Part shown: positions 8,687-18,084 of the stretch, piece by piece
How positions within the stretch are numbered: the first letter of the stretch is position 1
How the letters are laid out: every line of letters starts with the position of its first letter
NCBI RefSeq assembly: GCF_008801715.1
Contig: NZ_VZPG01000001.1
Location: forward strand, 682,001 to 746,000
Direction: 5' to 3'
DNA from: Pseudochrobactrum saccharolyticum
GTDB taxonomy: Bacteria > Pseudomonadota > Alphaproteobacteria > Rhizobiales > Rhizobiaceae
DNA length: 64,000 nt
Position numbers and translations under genes: made by a program
The notes under the pieces: generated by a model
Told to the model about the DNA's origin: nothing
The model's database searches: none
What the model saw: only the letters and a program-made list of their open reading frames with translations

Positions 8687-9889
8687 TTACAGGTCAGATG
8701 CATTCACAGGATCAGTCAGCAACAACATAGCCGGACTGTAAGTTTCAGGATCAAGGCGTCTGGTCAGGATTGCCGCAATAGCAATGCTGACCATGTGCCA
8801 TTTCCAGCCCGCAGCAAAACTTCCGGTCTGCTCATGCAGCACGGAAACAATCAAAGGCGGCAGCGCTGCCAGCAAAAAACCTCCGCCCTGCATGACTGCG
8901 GAGAGTGCTCCGGCCTGTAACGGGTCAGGAATGTGCTCCAGAGCCACCACCAGCAGCAGTGAAAAACAGCCCCCCAGTCCGGCACCGACAAGCGCAACAT
9001 AAAGAAACGGAGCGCTTGCTGGTGCAAAAGCAAAACCGGCAAATCCTGTAAACTGCATCGCAAGCGCCAGCCACAGCCATGGTCTGCGATCCCTGCTGTT
9101 GCCCTGCGCCAAAGCAGGCATAATCAGCGCGGAAACAGCCTGACACAGTGCCATGACGGCAAGCAGACTACCGCTCGCCGTAACACTCCATCCCGCTTCC
9201 TGATAATAAGGCGCAAGCCAGGCTATGACGGATGAATAACCGCCGTTCACCAGCCCGAATGCAATCATCAGCAACCATGTCCGCGGACGGGAGAATAATT
9301 TTGTCAGGCTTTTACCGGCCTGAACCGAGGTTGAAGCAGGGAGTACTGCCCAGACCAGAACAGTTGCAAGAAGTCCCAAAATTGCAAAATAACCAAAGCC
9401 TGCCTGCCATGTTCCGGCCAGCTGCACAATAACAGGCGACAATTGCGCACCAAGCGCGCCGCCTGCCAGTAGCATAGCGGAATAAAGCCCCATAATATTG
9501 GCAAAACGATCAGGAAAACGCTGCTTGATAATTGCAGGAAAAAGCGCCTGCACCGCCGCAACGCCAAGGCCGATAATAGCTGCTGTCATCAGCAATGCAG
9601 GCCCTGTGGTTACAGTCAGCCGCATCAAAGTGCCGACAGTAATACAGGTCAGCGCCGCAAGAAGAATACCGCGCATCTCACCCGTACGTAACAATGCGGG
9701 ACCGGCAAATGCCACACAGCCCATCAGCGCCATAGGTATCAGTGTCAACAGCGCCATACCGTGATGGCTCAATCCGGTTGCGTGACTGATATCTTCTGCG
9801 AGAGGGCCGATAGCCGCAATAAAGGGCCGGAGATTAAGCGCCACAACAATAACAGCCATCAGGAAAAGATAATTTCTGCCTCCCTTCAT
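8687..9889 (-). CDS. MFS transporter, CynX/NimT family
   Basis: Inner-membrane major facilitator of 400 aa with about 12 hydrophobic segments. The N-terminal VVALNLRPFIAAIGPLAEDI is characteristic of the cyanate/2-nitroimidazole (CynX/NimT/YeaN) group. I chose ATG 9889, which has AGGAG upstream, over a longer start at 9925. It is the last gene of a minus-strand run; 112 bases separate it from the peptide-ABC ATPase gene upstream, so it may share that transcript and export a by-product. Substrate unknown. Confidence 0.85.
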   Translation of the reverse strand: MKGGRNYLFLMAVIVVALNLRPFIAAIGPLAEDISHATGLSHHGMALLTLIPMALMGCVAFAGPALLRTGEMRGILLAALTCITVGTLMRLTVTTGPALLMTAAIIGLGVAAVQALFPAIIKQRFPDRFANIMGLYSAMLLAGGALGAQLSPVIVQLAGTWQAGFGYFAILGLLATVLVWAVLPASTSVQAGKSLTKLFSRPRTWLLMIAFGLVNGGYSSVIAWLAPYYQEAGWSVTASGSLLAVMALCQAVSALIMPALAQGNSRDRRPWLWLALAMQFTGFAGFAFAPASAPFLYVALVGAGLGGCFSLLLVVALEHIPDPLQAGALSAVMQGGGFLLAALPPLIVSVLHEQTGSFAAGWKWHMVSIAIAAILTRRLDPETYSPAMLLLTDPVNASDL

Positions 9890-10001
9890 ATTCTTCTTTC
9901 TCCTGATCGTTTTGCCTGCAGGCATAGTGAAACAGGCAGCCGCGCACCACGCTCACAGCGCCCTGAAAACTGCCTGCTTTATCGGAATCTTGTCTTATAT
10001 G

Positions 10002-11765
10002 TCAGCTGATACGTGCGTAATGTTCAAAGCCGACGCTCTTCAGCGGAATTGCCTCATGCTGATAGCCGACCGGACGGATCGGGCTTTTGAGTTCACGGGA
10101 CAAGAGCTTGCGCTCACGGCGTTTCTCCGGATGCACAATCGGCACCGCGTCCAGCAAACGCCGCGTATAAGGATGTGCAGGTGAACTCAAGACAGCATCA
10201 CGCGGGCCGATCTCGATAATCTCACCCAGATACATGACCGCGATGCGGTCACTGACTTTTTCAACCACCGCCATGTCATGGGAAATGAAAAGGATGGAAA
10301 TGGCATATTCCTCCTGAATTTCCTCCAGCAAATCCAGAATTTGCGCCTGAATGGACACATCCAGAGCGGAAACCGGCTCATCGGCAATAATGACTTTCGG
10401 GTTCAGAGCCAGTGCGCGGGCAATGCAGATACGCTGCCTTTGTCCGCCTGAAAACTGATGCGGGTAGCGGTCAGCCTGTGCCTTTGTCAGCCCCACCCTG
10501 TCCAGCAATTGCAAAACCCGTGCCTGTATTTCAGCAGCAGTTCCCATACCATGAATATGCAACGGTTCCGCAACAATCTGCGCAACTGTCATACGCGGGT
10601 TCAAAGACGCATAAGGATCCTGAAAAACCATCTGGATACGTTTGCGTGTTTCACGCATATCCGAGGCATTCATGTCTCCCAGTTTACGCCCCTGCAGCCA
10701 TATTTCACCGCTATTGGCCTGTATCAGTTGCATGATCGCTTTGCCGGTCGTGGATTTACCGCAACCGCTTTCGCCAACCAGTGATAGGGTTTCTTTTTCC
10801 CGCAGATCGAAGGAGACATTCTCCACGGCGTGAACATTGGCAACAACGCGCTGAAACATGCCCTGACGCACCGAAAACCGTGTCACGAGGTTGCGCACAC
10901 TCAGTACAGCATCCGATGTATTCTCAACGGCAATGGCATCATTACCGCGCATCTCACCAAGCTTAGGCGCGGCATCCAGCAAACGGCGGGTATATTCATG
11001 CTGCGGATTATTGAAAACAGCGTGAACCTCCCCCCTTTCAACAATTGCTCCGTTCAGCATCACCACAACCTTGTCGGCGATCTCGGCCACGATCCCCATA
11101 TCATGGGTAATCAGCAGAATGGCCATGCTGGTTTCCTGCTGAATAGTTTTCAGCAGAGCCAGAATTTCCGCCTGCACAGTCACATCCAGTGCTGTCGTCG
11201 GCTCATCGGCAATCAGCAAATCCGGCTTGCACAGAATGGCCATAGCGATCATCACACGCTGGCGCATACCGCCTGAGAGCTCGTGGGGATATTGTTTCAA
11301 CCGTCGCTCTGCTTCCGGAATACGCACCTGATTGAGTGCTTCCAATGCGAGGCGCCCTGCCTCAGCCTTGCTCACCTGCCGGTGCCGGATAACAACCTCA
11401 GCCAGTTGCGCCTCAATCGTCAGAACCGGATTGAGCGATGTCATCGGCTCCTGAAAGATCATGGCAATGCGATCACCACGCAGCGCCTGCACCTGCTTTT
11501 CATCCATCGCGTAGAGATCAACGCTCTGCCCCGCTTTGTCATAGAGCAGTGCCTGCCCGCCGGTGATTGTGCCGCCCATAAATCCGACCAGCCGCATCAC
11601 CGACTTGGCCGTTACCGATTTGCCGGAGCCGGACTCACCGACCAGCGCCACGATCTCCCCGCGCCCGATGGCAAGGTCTATGCCTTTCACAGCAAAAGTT
11701 GCGGCATCCATACCCTTAAACTTTACAGCGAGGTCAGAAATTTCGAGCAATTTTTCGGTCATCAT
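10002..11765 (-). CDS. Peptide-type ABC transporter, fused double ATPase (DppD-DppF type)
   Basis: One 587-aa cytoplasmic protein carries both nucleotide-binding domains of an oligopeptide/dipeptide importer. The first half has [16 protein letters not shown] and [10 protein letters not shown]. The second has [17 protein letters not shown] and ADEPVSALDV. Both halves end in the oligopeptide-type extension. The start is ATG 11765 (ATGATG preceded by GGAG); a TTG 12 bases upstream is less likely. The two permeases lie further upstream in the same run, with two RidA genes between. All motifs are intact in both halves. Confidence 0.92.
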   Translation of the reverse strand: MMTEKLLEISDLAVKFKGMDAATFAVKGIDLAIGRGEIVALVGESGSGKSVTAKSVMRLVGFMGGTITGGQALLYDKAGQSVDLYAMDEKQVQALRGDRIAMIFQEPMTSLNPVLTIEAQLAEVVIRHRQVSKAEAGRLALEALNQVRIPEAERRLKQYPHELSGGMRQRVMIAMAILCKPDLLIADEPTTALDVTVQAEILALLKTIQQETSMAILLITHDMGIVAEIADKVVVMLNGAIVERGEVHAVFNNPQHEYTRRLLDAAPKLGEMRGNDAIAVENTSDAVLSVRNLVTRFSVRQGMFQRVVANVHAVENVSFDLREKETLSLVGESGCGKSTTGKAIMQLIQANSGEIWLQGRKLGDMNASDMRETRKRIQMVFQDPYASLNPRMTVAQIVAEPLHIHGMGTAAEIQARVLQLLDRVGLTKAQADRYPHQFSGGQRQRICIARALALNPKVIIADEPVSALDVSIQAQILDLLEEIQEEYAISILFISHDMAVVEKVSDRIAVMYLGEIIEIGPRDAVLSSPAHPYTRRLLDAVPIVHPEKRRERKLLSRELKSPIRPVGYQHEAIPLKSVGFEHYARIS

Positions 11766-11792
11766 AATCTCCGGCAAACAGACTTTATGGTC

Positions 11793-12155
11793 TCAGCAAG
11801 CGGCGTAAGCGCGAATTTCGACGGCGCAGTCACGCCGTGCCGCATGTCCCGTTACGACCGACAATGCCGGAACACCTTCAGGATCAATCCAGTCATTCCA
11901 CACTTCGCAAAAAGCGTCATATTCGCTGATATCGAACAGCCAGACCTGTACCATCAGAATGTCTTTGCGCGATGATCCGACACTCTGAAAATAGTCATCA
12001 ATGATATTCAGGATTTGCAAAGACTGGTCTTTGACATCTCCCCCTTTATCCGGTGCTGTCAGACAGACCGAAGCCAGTTTGTCGGATGCTTTTCCGAGAC
12101 ATATTCTCGGCTGATGCCCTGCTCCGTCGATCCGGCCAAGCTCTCTCAGTTCCAT
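11793..12155 (-). CDS. RidA/YjgF-family protein lacking the catalytic arginine
   Basis: 120-aa member of the Rid (enamine/imine deaminase) superfamily, with the usual core including an IIDDYFQSVG block near residue 55 and MVQVWL near 70. The position that in RidA reads PARxxV, where the Arg binds the substrate carboxylate, here reads PALSVV, so the catalytic Arg is replaced by Leu. Rid subfamilies without that Arg are known (Rid4-Rid7 in the published scheme) and are thought not to have classical 2-aminoacrylate deaminase activity. ATG 12155 follows GGAG. It lies between its paralogue and the ATPase gene. Confidence 0.85.
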   Translation of the reverse strand: MELRELGRIDGAGHQPRICLGKASDKLASVCLTAPDKGGDVKDQSLQILNIIDDYFQSVGSSRKDILMVQVWLFDISEYDAFCEVWNDWIDPEGVPALSVVTGHAARRDCAVEIRAYAAC

Positions 12156-12195
12156 AGGGTTCTCCAGTTCTTAAGGCTTGAGTTCACTCTGTGTT

Positions 12196-12555
12196 TCAGC
12201 TGCGATAAGCAATCACAACAGCTTCCACGAGCACATCGGAACGGTAGAGCTCTCCGCTGACGCAGGTACGTGCAGGCGGGTTGGCAGGATCAGCCCATTC
12301 ATTCCACACAGAATTCATGGCACCGAAATAGCGCATGTCTTTCAGCCAGATATGAACAACGAAAATGGATTTGTGATCGGAGCCTGCGGCTTCCAAAAGC
12401 TTGTCCACTTTCTGCAGAACTTCTCTTGTTTGCTCTTTAATATCACCGCTTGTGTCGGTTGCATGCACACCGGACAAAAACACCATATCATTATGAACAA
12501 CGGCCATGCTTTTCAGAGCGCCATCAGTCTTTGAGATTTCAATACGTTCGACCAA
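12196..12555 (-). CDS. RidA/YjgF-family enamine/imine deaminase
   Basis: 119-aa Rid protein that keeps the arginine motif (PARTCVSGEL near residue 95), so it could hydrolyse reactive enamines or imines made from amino acids to the ketoacid and ammonia. The start appears to be TTG 12555, with AAGGA about ten bases upstream; no suitable ATG is seen. Its neighbours are a second Rid gene and peptide-type ABC genes, so it may act on a product of the imported compound. Confidence 0.85.
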   Translation of the reverse strand: MVERIEISKTDGALKSMAVVHNDMVFLSGVHATDTSGDIKEQTREVLQKVDKLLEAAGSDHKSIFVVHIWLKDMRYFGAMNSVWNEWADPANPPARTCVSGELYRSDVLVEAVVIAYRS

Positions 12556-12608
12556 AGTAGTTGTTCCTTCTTTTTAAGTTGCAGAATTTTTGGATAACGA
12601 AGTTCAGA

Positions 12609-13469
12609 TCATCTCGTGCTCAGACGAGGATCAAAATGCGTCCTGAGAACATCACCAAGCAGATTGATCGCCAAAACTGTGGTGAAGATACAAAGGCCGG
12701 GGAAGAAGGCCATCCACCACGATGTGCTGATGTAAGAGCGGGCATCCGCCAGCATTCCGCCCCATGTCGGTGTTGATGCAGGCACACCCAGCCCCAGAAA
12801 ACTGAGACTTGATTCAGCAATAATCGCTGTCGCCATGGCGAAAGTACCGACAATCAGGGATGACTGGATGAGATTAGGCAGAATATGCTTCCACAGGATG
12901 TGACCGTCCCGCGCACCGAGAGACCGAGCGGCCACAACAAAATCCCGTTCACGCAAGCTCAGTGCCTCGGCGCGTGCCAGACGGCAATAGGGAATCCAGC
13001 GCTGTGAGGCGAGCGCGATAATCAGAATGCCGAGGCTCTGACCAAGGAAAGCGACAATGGAAATCGCCAGCAGCAAGGGCGGGAAAGCCCAGACGACCTC
13101 CAGAAATTTCTGAATGACAGAGTCAACACGACCGCCGTAATAGCCGGAAACCACGCCGAGTGTGACGCCAACCAGACCGGAGAAAATAACCACGGCAACG
13201 GCAATAATCAGCGAAACGCGCGTGCCGTAAATGATGCGGCTTAACAGATCCCGTCCGACATGATCCGTGCCGAGAAAATGCGGGCCGGTCGGTTGCGGCG
13301 GCATCAAAGCCAGCATCAGATCCTGCTTGTTCGGATCAAACGGTGCCAAGAATGGTGCAAAGAGGCTTGCAATCAACAACAGGCTGACAACACCCAGCCC
13401 GAAAACAGCTTTCGGCGTTCTGACAATCTCTGTGAGTTTTTCTGTACTGAAGCGGAAAGTCATCGGCAT
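12609..13469 (-). CDS. Peptide-type ABC permease (DppC-like)
   Basis: 286-aa inner-membrane permease. The N-terminal anchor lies near residues 22-45, and the region after it (PHFLGTDHVGRDLLSRIIYGTR) is the hallmark of DppC/OppC proteins. The EAA loop (RSLGARDGHILWKHILPN) lies near residue 185. The start codon overlaps the stop of the partner permease (TAATG). Two Rid genes follow in the same direction. Confidence 0.92.
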   Translation of the reverse strand: MPMTFRFSTEKLTEIVRTPKAVFGLGVVSLLLIASLFAPFLAPFDPNKQDLMLALMPPQPTGPHFLGTDHVGRDLLSRIIYGTRVSLIIAVAVVIFSGLVGVTLGVVSGYYGGRVDSVIQKFLEVVWAFPPLLLAISIVAFLGQSLGILIIALASQRWIPYCRLARAEALSLRERDFVVAARSLGARDGHILWKHILPNLIQSSLIVGTFAMATAIIAESSLSFLGLGVPASTPTWGGMLADARSYISTSWWMAFFPGLCIFTTVLAINLLGDVLRTHFDPRLSTR

Positions 13470-14473
13470 TACCTCAGACGGATACGCGGATCGACAATCG
13501 TGTAAATCATGTCAATCACGAGATTAATGAAAACGAAAAGCGAGGTGTAGACGAGGACAAGGCCGGTAATCAGCGGAAAATCGCGGAAGGTTATGCCCTG
13601 TAGCAGCAGATAGCCGATGCCGGGCCACGAGAAGACCGTCTCAACAATGATCGCACCGCTGATGAGTGTGCCGAATTCAAGCCCGATGATGGTGACAACG
13701 GAAATCAAAGCATTGCGGAAAGCATGGCGCCACAAAACGACACGTGCCGACATACCTTTGGCGCGGGCGGTCATGACGTAATCTTCCTGCAGATTTTCCA
13801 GCACGGATGCACGGGTAATCTGCATAATGATGCCCGCCATATTGGTGCCCAATACGATAACCGGCAATGTCAGATGTCGCACTGCATCCCAAAGCGCATC
13901 CCAACGCCCTGCAAGCAGTGCATCGATTGTCAGGAAGCCTGTAATAGCCGGAACATCCATGCCCCATGTTGCACGCCCGCCCGATGGCAGGAGATTGAAC
14001 ATACCTGCAAAGAGCAGGATCAGGAGAATACCAAGCCAGAAATTTGGCAGGCTGATACCGAAAAACCCGCCAATTGAGCCGATCGTATCGACAAAGGAAT
14101 TCGGCTTGCTGGCTGCCCAGACACCAAGTGGCAGCCCCAGAATGACGGCAAGCAGTGTGGAATAGATGGCAAGCTCAATACTGGCCGGCAAACGCTGTAA
14201 AATGAGATCCATGACAGGTTCGCGATAGCGGAAGGATTCTCCCAGATCCCCCATCAGTGCATTCTTGATAAAGGTCAGATACTGAATATAGACAGGCTGA
14301 TCGAGCCCCCAGGCAATACGGATATTCTGCCGGATCTCTTCAGTTACCTCATCGCTGACCAGCATATCCACGGGATCGCCGGGTGCGAGTTTTATCAGTA
14401 CAAAAATCAAAAGTGTCACCATGAAGAGCACAGGAATTGTGCCCAACACGCGCTTCAGCGTATAGCCCAACAT
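13469..14473 (-). CDS. Peptide-type ABC permease (DppB-like)
   Basis: 334-aa inner-membrane permease with the DppB/OppB N-terminus (LKRVLGTIPVLFMVTLLIF, then KLAPGDPVD). It has about six membrane segments and an EAA loop (RAKGMSARVVLWRHAFRN) near residue 245. AGGA precedes ATG 14473. It pairs with the DppC-like gene product. It is separated from the binding-protein gene by about 180 bases that hold a hairpin. Confidence 0.92.
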   Translation of the reverse strand: MLGYTLKRVLGTIPVLFMVTLLIFVLIKLAPGDPVDMLVSDEVTEEIRQNIRIAWGLDQPVYIQYLTFIKNALMGDLGESFRYREPVMDLILQRLPASIELAIYSTLLAVILGLPLGVWAASKPNSFVDTIGSIGGFFGISLPNFWLGILLILLFAGMFNLLPSGGRATWGMDVPAITGFLTIDALLAGRWDALWDAVRHLTLPVIVLGTNMAGIIMQITRASVLENLQEDYVMTARAKGMSARVVLWRHAFRNALISVVTIIGLEFGTLISGAIIVETVFSWPGIGYLLLQGITFRDFPLITGLVLVYTSLFVFINLVIDMIYTIVDPRIRLR

Positions 14474-14600
14474 GGAAAATCCTCGGGAATTGACCGGAGC
14501 ATGCCACGGCGAAGCGGAAGCAAACTTCCGGCTGCGGCATACGCAATATTAAAAAGACGGGTACATAGTCTGATCAGTGCAACCGGATCGGCAGGCTCCC

Positions 14601-14633
14601 GAAACCGGACAGGAATATCCCTTATCCGGTTTC
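14601..14633 (-). other. Intergenic hairpin between binding-protein and permease genes
   Basis: GAAACCGGA (14601-14609) pairs with TCCGGTTTC (14625-14633). It lies just after the binding-protein gene and before the dppB-like gene in transcription order, the usual place for an mRNA-stabilising or attenuating structure. No T-run is seen. A smaller CGGAAG/CTTCCG hairpin lies at 14515-14530. Confidence 0.55.
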
Positions 14634-14652
14634 AGAAAATCCGCATCGGAAA

Positions 14653-16164
14653 TCAGCGCAGGTGGATTTCCCAGCCGTTCACGCGGTCGGCTTTGCTCGG
14701 TTTGAAGTCGATGCTTTTAGAAACACCCCATGCCAGACGGTGCAGCCAGAGGAAACAAGCCGGAGCGTCTTCCGTGATTGTCACCATGGCTTTATTCAGC
14801 ATGGAGACCCGTTTGGTGAAGTCAAATTCTTCACGCTCGGCCTGCAGCAGCTTATCGACTTCCACATTGGAATATTTCAGACGCGGTGATGCACCGGTTT
14901 CAAAATATTGCGCTAGCGCAGGAGACGGATCCAGCATATTGCCGCGCCCCATATAATAGAATGGTGTGTCGCCGCGCTGTACATTCGTCCACAGAGTTGC
15001 CCATTCCGGTGTCTTCAGCGTTGCTTTAAAGCCCGCCTCTTCCAGCATCGGAATAATCGCCTCGGTAATCTGGCGGTCTGCAATATAGCGTCCTACCGGC
15101 GTATAAAGATCAACCGCAACACCGGTTGCACCGGCCTCTGCCAATAAGCTCTTTGCTTTTTCCGGATTATAATCAAACGGTGTCTTGTAATCTGCATCAT
15201 AGCCAAGCTGACCTGCACCGACCGGTCCATTCAGCAAGGTTGCCTGATTACCGAGAATAGCGCGGGCAATGCCCTCACGGTTGATTGCATGGCATACCGC
15301 TTTACGTACCCGTGCATCATTCCATGGCTTGGTCTCAGGACTCATGGCAATGAACATAGCTTCTGCGGAATCGACCATTTCAACTGTCGCATTCGACATT
15401 TGCTGCACGCGGTTAATGAGCTGCGGCGGAATTCCCTGCGCGATCTGTACCTCACCATTGGCAAGCGCGGTCACACGCTGCTCCGGCTCGGTCATCATCC
15501 GGTAAAGAATGCGCTTCGGATTTGTCTCACTGACCATCGGATGGCCATCCACGCGCTCAATCACAATATGGCTGCCGATACCGACTTCCACCAATTTATA
15601 CGGGCCTGCACCAATCGGATGATGACGATCAGCTTCCTGCGCGCCGTATTTGTCATAGATGGATTTGGATGTGATCTGCATGAATGCCAGATAATTCGGC
15701 AGTGTGGAGATTTTTTGCGTTGTTGTAATCCGCATACGCAGATCATCAAGCGCTTCAACATTTTTAATATACTGGACAGAAGCCTGAGACATGCTCTGCG
15801 GGTCGTTACGCGCGCGCTCCATCGAATGGATCACATCTGCAATAACAACCGGATCGCCGTTATGACGCTTCTGATCCGGCCGCAATGTCAGAATCCAGTT
15901 CAGGTCATCTTCAGGCTCAAGACTCTCTGCCAGAAACGGAACGAATTTTGCCTGTTCAAAATCCCAGCGCGTCAGGCAACCATAAATCTGACACCAGATC
16001 GAGCCGATCAGCACAACGGAATCCGCATAAGGATTATAGCCCGTCACACCTTCGGTAATCGCAACAGTAATCTGATCAGATTTCTGAGCCTGTGCCGGGG
16101 ATCCCGCGACACTGACAGCCAGTGCAGCCCCCAACAGCAGAGCCTTTTTAATTCCCTTAATCAT
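14653..16164 (-). CDS. Peptide-type ABC substrate-binding protein (family 5)
   Basis: 503-aa exported binding protein of the DppA/OppA group. It has a clear Sec signal (IKKALLLGAALAVSVAGSPAQA) and a family-5 core, including the YNPYADSVVLIGSI region and a late LHRLAWGVSK segment. A strong GAGGAGGGG site precedes ATG 16164. As the first gene of the minus-strand run it sets the importer's specificity, which the sequence does not reveal. The palindrome in its promoter region suggests control by the divergent TetR protein. Confidence 0.9.
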   Translation of the reverse strand: MIKGIKKALLLGAALAVSVAGSPAQAQKSDQITVAITEGVTGYNPYADSVVLIGSIWCQIYGCLTRWDFEQAKFVPFLAESLEPEDDLNWILTLRPDQKRHNGDPVVIADVIHSMERARNDPQSMSQASVQYIKNVEALDDLRMRITTTQKISTLPNYLAFMQITSKSIYDKYGAQEADRHHPIGAGPYKLVEVGIGSHIVIERVDGHPMVSETNPKRILYRMMTEPEQRVTALANGEVQIAQGIPPQLINRVQQMSNATVEMVDSAEAMFIAMSPETKPWNDARVRKAVCHAINREGIARAILGNQATLLNGPVGAGQLGYDADYKTPFDYNPEKAKSLLAEAGATGVAVDLYTPVGRYIADRQITEAIIPMLEEAGFKATLKTPEWATLWTNVQRGDTPFYYMGRGNMLDPSPALAQYFETGASPRLKYSNVEVDKLLQAEREEFDFTKRVSMLNKAMVTITEDAPACFLWLHRLAWGVSKSIDFKPSKADRVNGWEIHLR

Positions 16165-16217
16165 CTTTCCCCTCCTCTTTTTATGTCATGCGTGACAAGA
16201 AGTAGTTTTTTTTAAAT

Positions 16218-16237
16218 AAGTAAGCTATTACTTACTT
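16218..16237. promoter_or_regulatory. Candidate TetR operator palindrome
   Basis: AAGTAAG and CTTACTT flank six bases between the divergent TetR and binding-protein genes. On the minus strand a TTGACA -35-like box (16241-16246) lies directly upstream, so a bound repressor would sit within the promoter of the importer operon. Operator function is inferred. Confidence 0.6.
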
Positions 16238-16310
16238 TCTTGTCAATTGCCCTCATTGCAAAATGCGTAAATATACGATCTGAAATGTCAGAGCGTCGGA
16301 GGATTACAGA

Positions 16311-16970
16311 ATGAGTAAAGTGGATATGAACACTTCCAAAGCTGTGCGCTCGCGCAATGCACAAGCCACAAGCCAGGCTATTCTCGAATCAGCCATTGTT
16401 GAATTTTGCGAATATGGCCTGAGCGGCGCCAGCACATCGCGTATTGTCGAGCGTGCGGGCTGTAATATCCGCATGCTTTACCATTATTTCCAGAACAAAG
16501 AGACGCTGTATAAAGCGGCTCTGGAACAGGTTTATAATCAGCTGCGCGGCAGGGAAGCGGAGCTGAGCATACTCGACCGCGACCCGATGGATGCGATTAA
16601 AACCCTGACCGCATTCACCTTTGATTATATGCGGGACACCCCCGCTTTTATCAAACTCGTACTTGGCGAAAACCTGTTGCAGGGAGAGTTCATCCGTACC
16701 ATCCCGAGCATACCGCGTTCGTCACGCCCGTTTATCCAGTCGATCCAGACACAGCTCGACCGCGGTGTTGCTGCCGGAATATTCCGCTCAGGGATCGATG
16801 CCACCCAGCTTTATATTTCCATCGTCTCTCTCAGCTTCATGTATCTTTCCAGCCAATATACGCTGTCCGTTACTTTTGGCGTCGATATCTCCTCAGAGGA
16901 GAATATCCGCACACGCCGCCTTCACGTTGTGGATATGATTGAGAAATATCTGAAGCTAGGCGCGGAATAA
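16311..16970 (+). CDS. TetR/AcrR-family transcriptional regulator
   Basis: 219-aa regulator. The N-terminal helix-turn-helix includes GLSGASTSRIVERAGCN and the LYHYFQNKETLYKAAL block typical of TetR proteins (about residues 20-75). The C-terminal ligand domain is of the TetR_C_6/YcdC-like kind. GGAGG lies eight bases before the ATG. It is transcribed away from the peptide-type importer operon across a 146-base gap with a palindrome, so it is probably the local repressor. Its ligand is likely the imported compound or a product of the Rid step. Confidence 0.88.
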   Translation: MSKVDMNTSKAVRSRNAQATSQAILESAIVEFCEYGLSGASTSRIVERAGCNIRMLYHYFQNKETLYKAALEQVYNQLRGREAELSILDRDPMDAIKTLTAFTFDYMRDTPAFIKLVLGENLLQGEFIRTIPSIPRSSRPFIQSIQTQLDRGVAAGIFRSGIDATQLYISIVSLSFMYLSSQYTLSVTFGVDISSEENIRTRRLHVVDMIEKYLKLGAE

Positions 16971-16987
16971 GCCTTATGAAACAAAAA

Positions 16988-17018
16988 CTGCCGTCAGATC
17001 GCTAAAATCTGACGGCAG
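16988..17018. terminator. Bidirectional terminator hairpin
   Basis: CTGCCGTCAGAT (16988-16999) and ATCTGACGGCAG (17007-17018) form a perfect 12-bp stem with a 7-base loop, followed by AATAAAAAG. It lies between two convergent genes, the tetR gene and tdh. Confidence 0.85.
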
Positions 17019-17039
17019 AATAAAAAGCGCAAGCCGTAT

Positions 17040-18074
17040 TTACCAGTCCATGACAACTTTGCCGGAATTACCGGAGCGCATGGCCTCGAAACCGTCGCGG
17101 AATTCATCAATCTTGATACGGTGCGTAATAACCGGAGACAGATCAAGCCCGCCCTGCACAAAGGCGATCATCTTGTACCAGGTCTCAAACATCTCCCGCC
17201 CGTAAATGCCTTTCAGATTGAGCATTTTGAAAATGACCTTGTTCCAGTCGATTTCAAAACCGGCAGGGGCGATACCGAGAATAGCAATCTTGCCGCCATT
17301 ATTCATCTTGTCGATCATATCGCGGAATGCAGGTGCAGCGCCGGACATTTCCAACCCGACATCAAAGCCTTCTGTCATGCCGATGGACTTCATCACATCA
17401 TCAAGATTTTCTCTTGAGGCATCCACCACATAATCAATGCCGACTTTCTTGGCGAGATCCAGGCGCACCGGATTGATATCGGTGATGACAACCTTGCGCG
17501 CGCCCGCACGTTTGGCGACCATTGCCCCCATAATGCCGATCGGGCCTGCACCGGTAACCAGCACATCCTCGCCGATCAGATCGAAGGACAAAGCCGTATG
17601 CACGGCATTGCCGAAAGGATCGAAAATAGCGGCAATTTCATCCGGCACTTCATCGGGAATTGCCACCACATTATATTCCGGCAGGCAGATGAACTCTCCG
17701 AAAGAACCCGCGCGGTGCACACCCACGCCCAGCGTATTGCGGCACAGATGACCACGTCCCGCACGGCAGTTGCGGCACTTGCCGCACACAATATGCCCCT
17801 CACCCGAGACGCGTTCACCGACTTTATATTTGGTCACAGCCGAGCCGATCTCTGCGATCTCGCCCATAAATTCATGACCGACAACCATCGGCACAGGCAC
17901 GGTGTTTTGTGCCCACTGATCCCAGTTCCAGATATGCACATCCGTACCGCAGATTGCGGATTTTTTGACCTTAATCAGCACATCATTCGGGCCGATCTCA
18001 GGAACAGGGACGTGCTCCATCCACAGACCCGGTTCTGCCTTTGCTTTCACCAGGGCTTTCATCATATTCGTCAT
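17040..18074 (-). CDS. tdh: L-threonine 3-dehydrogenase
   Basis: Zinc-dependent NAD enzyme that oxidises L-threonine to 2-amino-3-ketobutyrate. The 344-aa length fits the Tdh family. Catalytic zinc motif [13 protein letters not shown] lies near residue 38, GHEFMGEI near 65, and the structural zinc cluster [15 protein letters not shown] near 97-111. The Rossmann glycine motif is [12 protein letters not shown] near 170. It lies ten bases after kbl, the usual Tdh-Kbl pair, and ends at a strong bidirectional terminator. Confidence 0.95.
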   Translation of the reverse strand: MTNMMKALVKAKAEPGLWMEHVPVPEIGPNDVLIKVKKSAICGTDVHIWNWDQWAQNTVPVPMVVGHEFMGEIAEIGSAVTKYKVGERVSGEGHIVCGKCRNCRAGRGHLCRNTLGVGVHRAGSFGEFICLPEYNVVAIPDEVPDEIAAIFDPFGNAVHTALSFDLIGEDVLVTGAGPIGIMGAMVAKRAGARKVVITDINPVRLDLAKKVGIDYVVDASRENLDDVMKSIGMTEGFDVGLEMSGAAPAFRDMIDKMNNGGKIAILGIAPAGFEIDWNKVIFKMLNLKGIYGREMFETWYKMIAFVQGGLDLSPVITHRIKIDEFRDGFEAMRSGNSGKVVMDW

Positions 18075-18084
18075 TGGAGTTCCC

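Noticed and set aside
15289-16215. 308-residue plus-strand frame opposite the peptide-binding-protein gene
   Set aside because: Antisense composition, and the opposite strand carries a full family-5 protein with signal and ribosome site.
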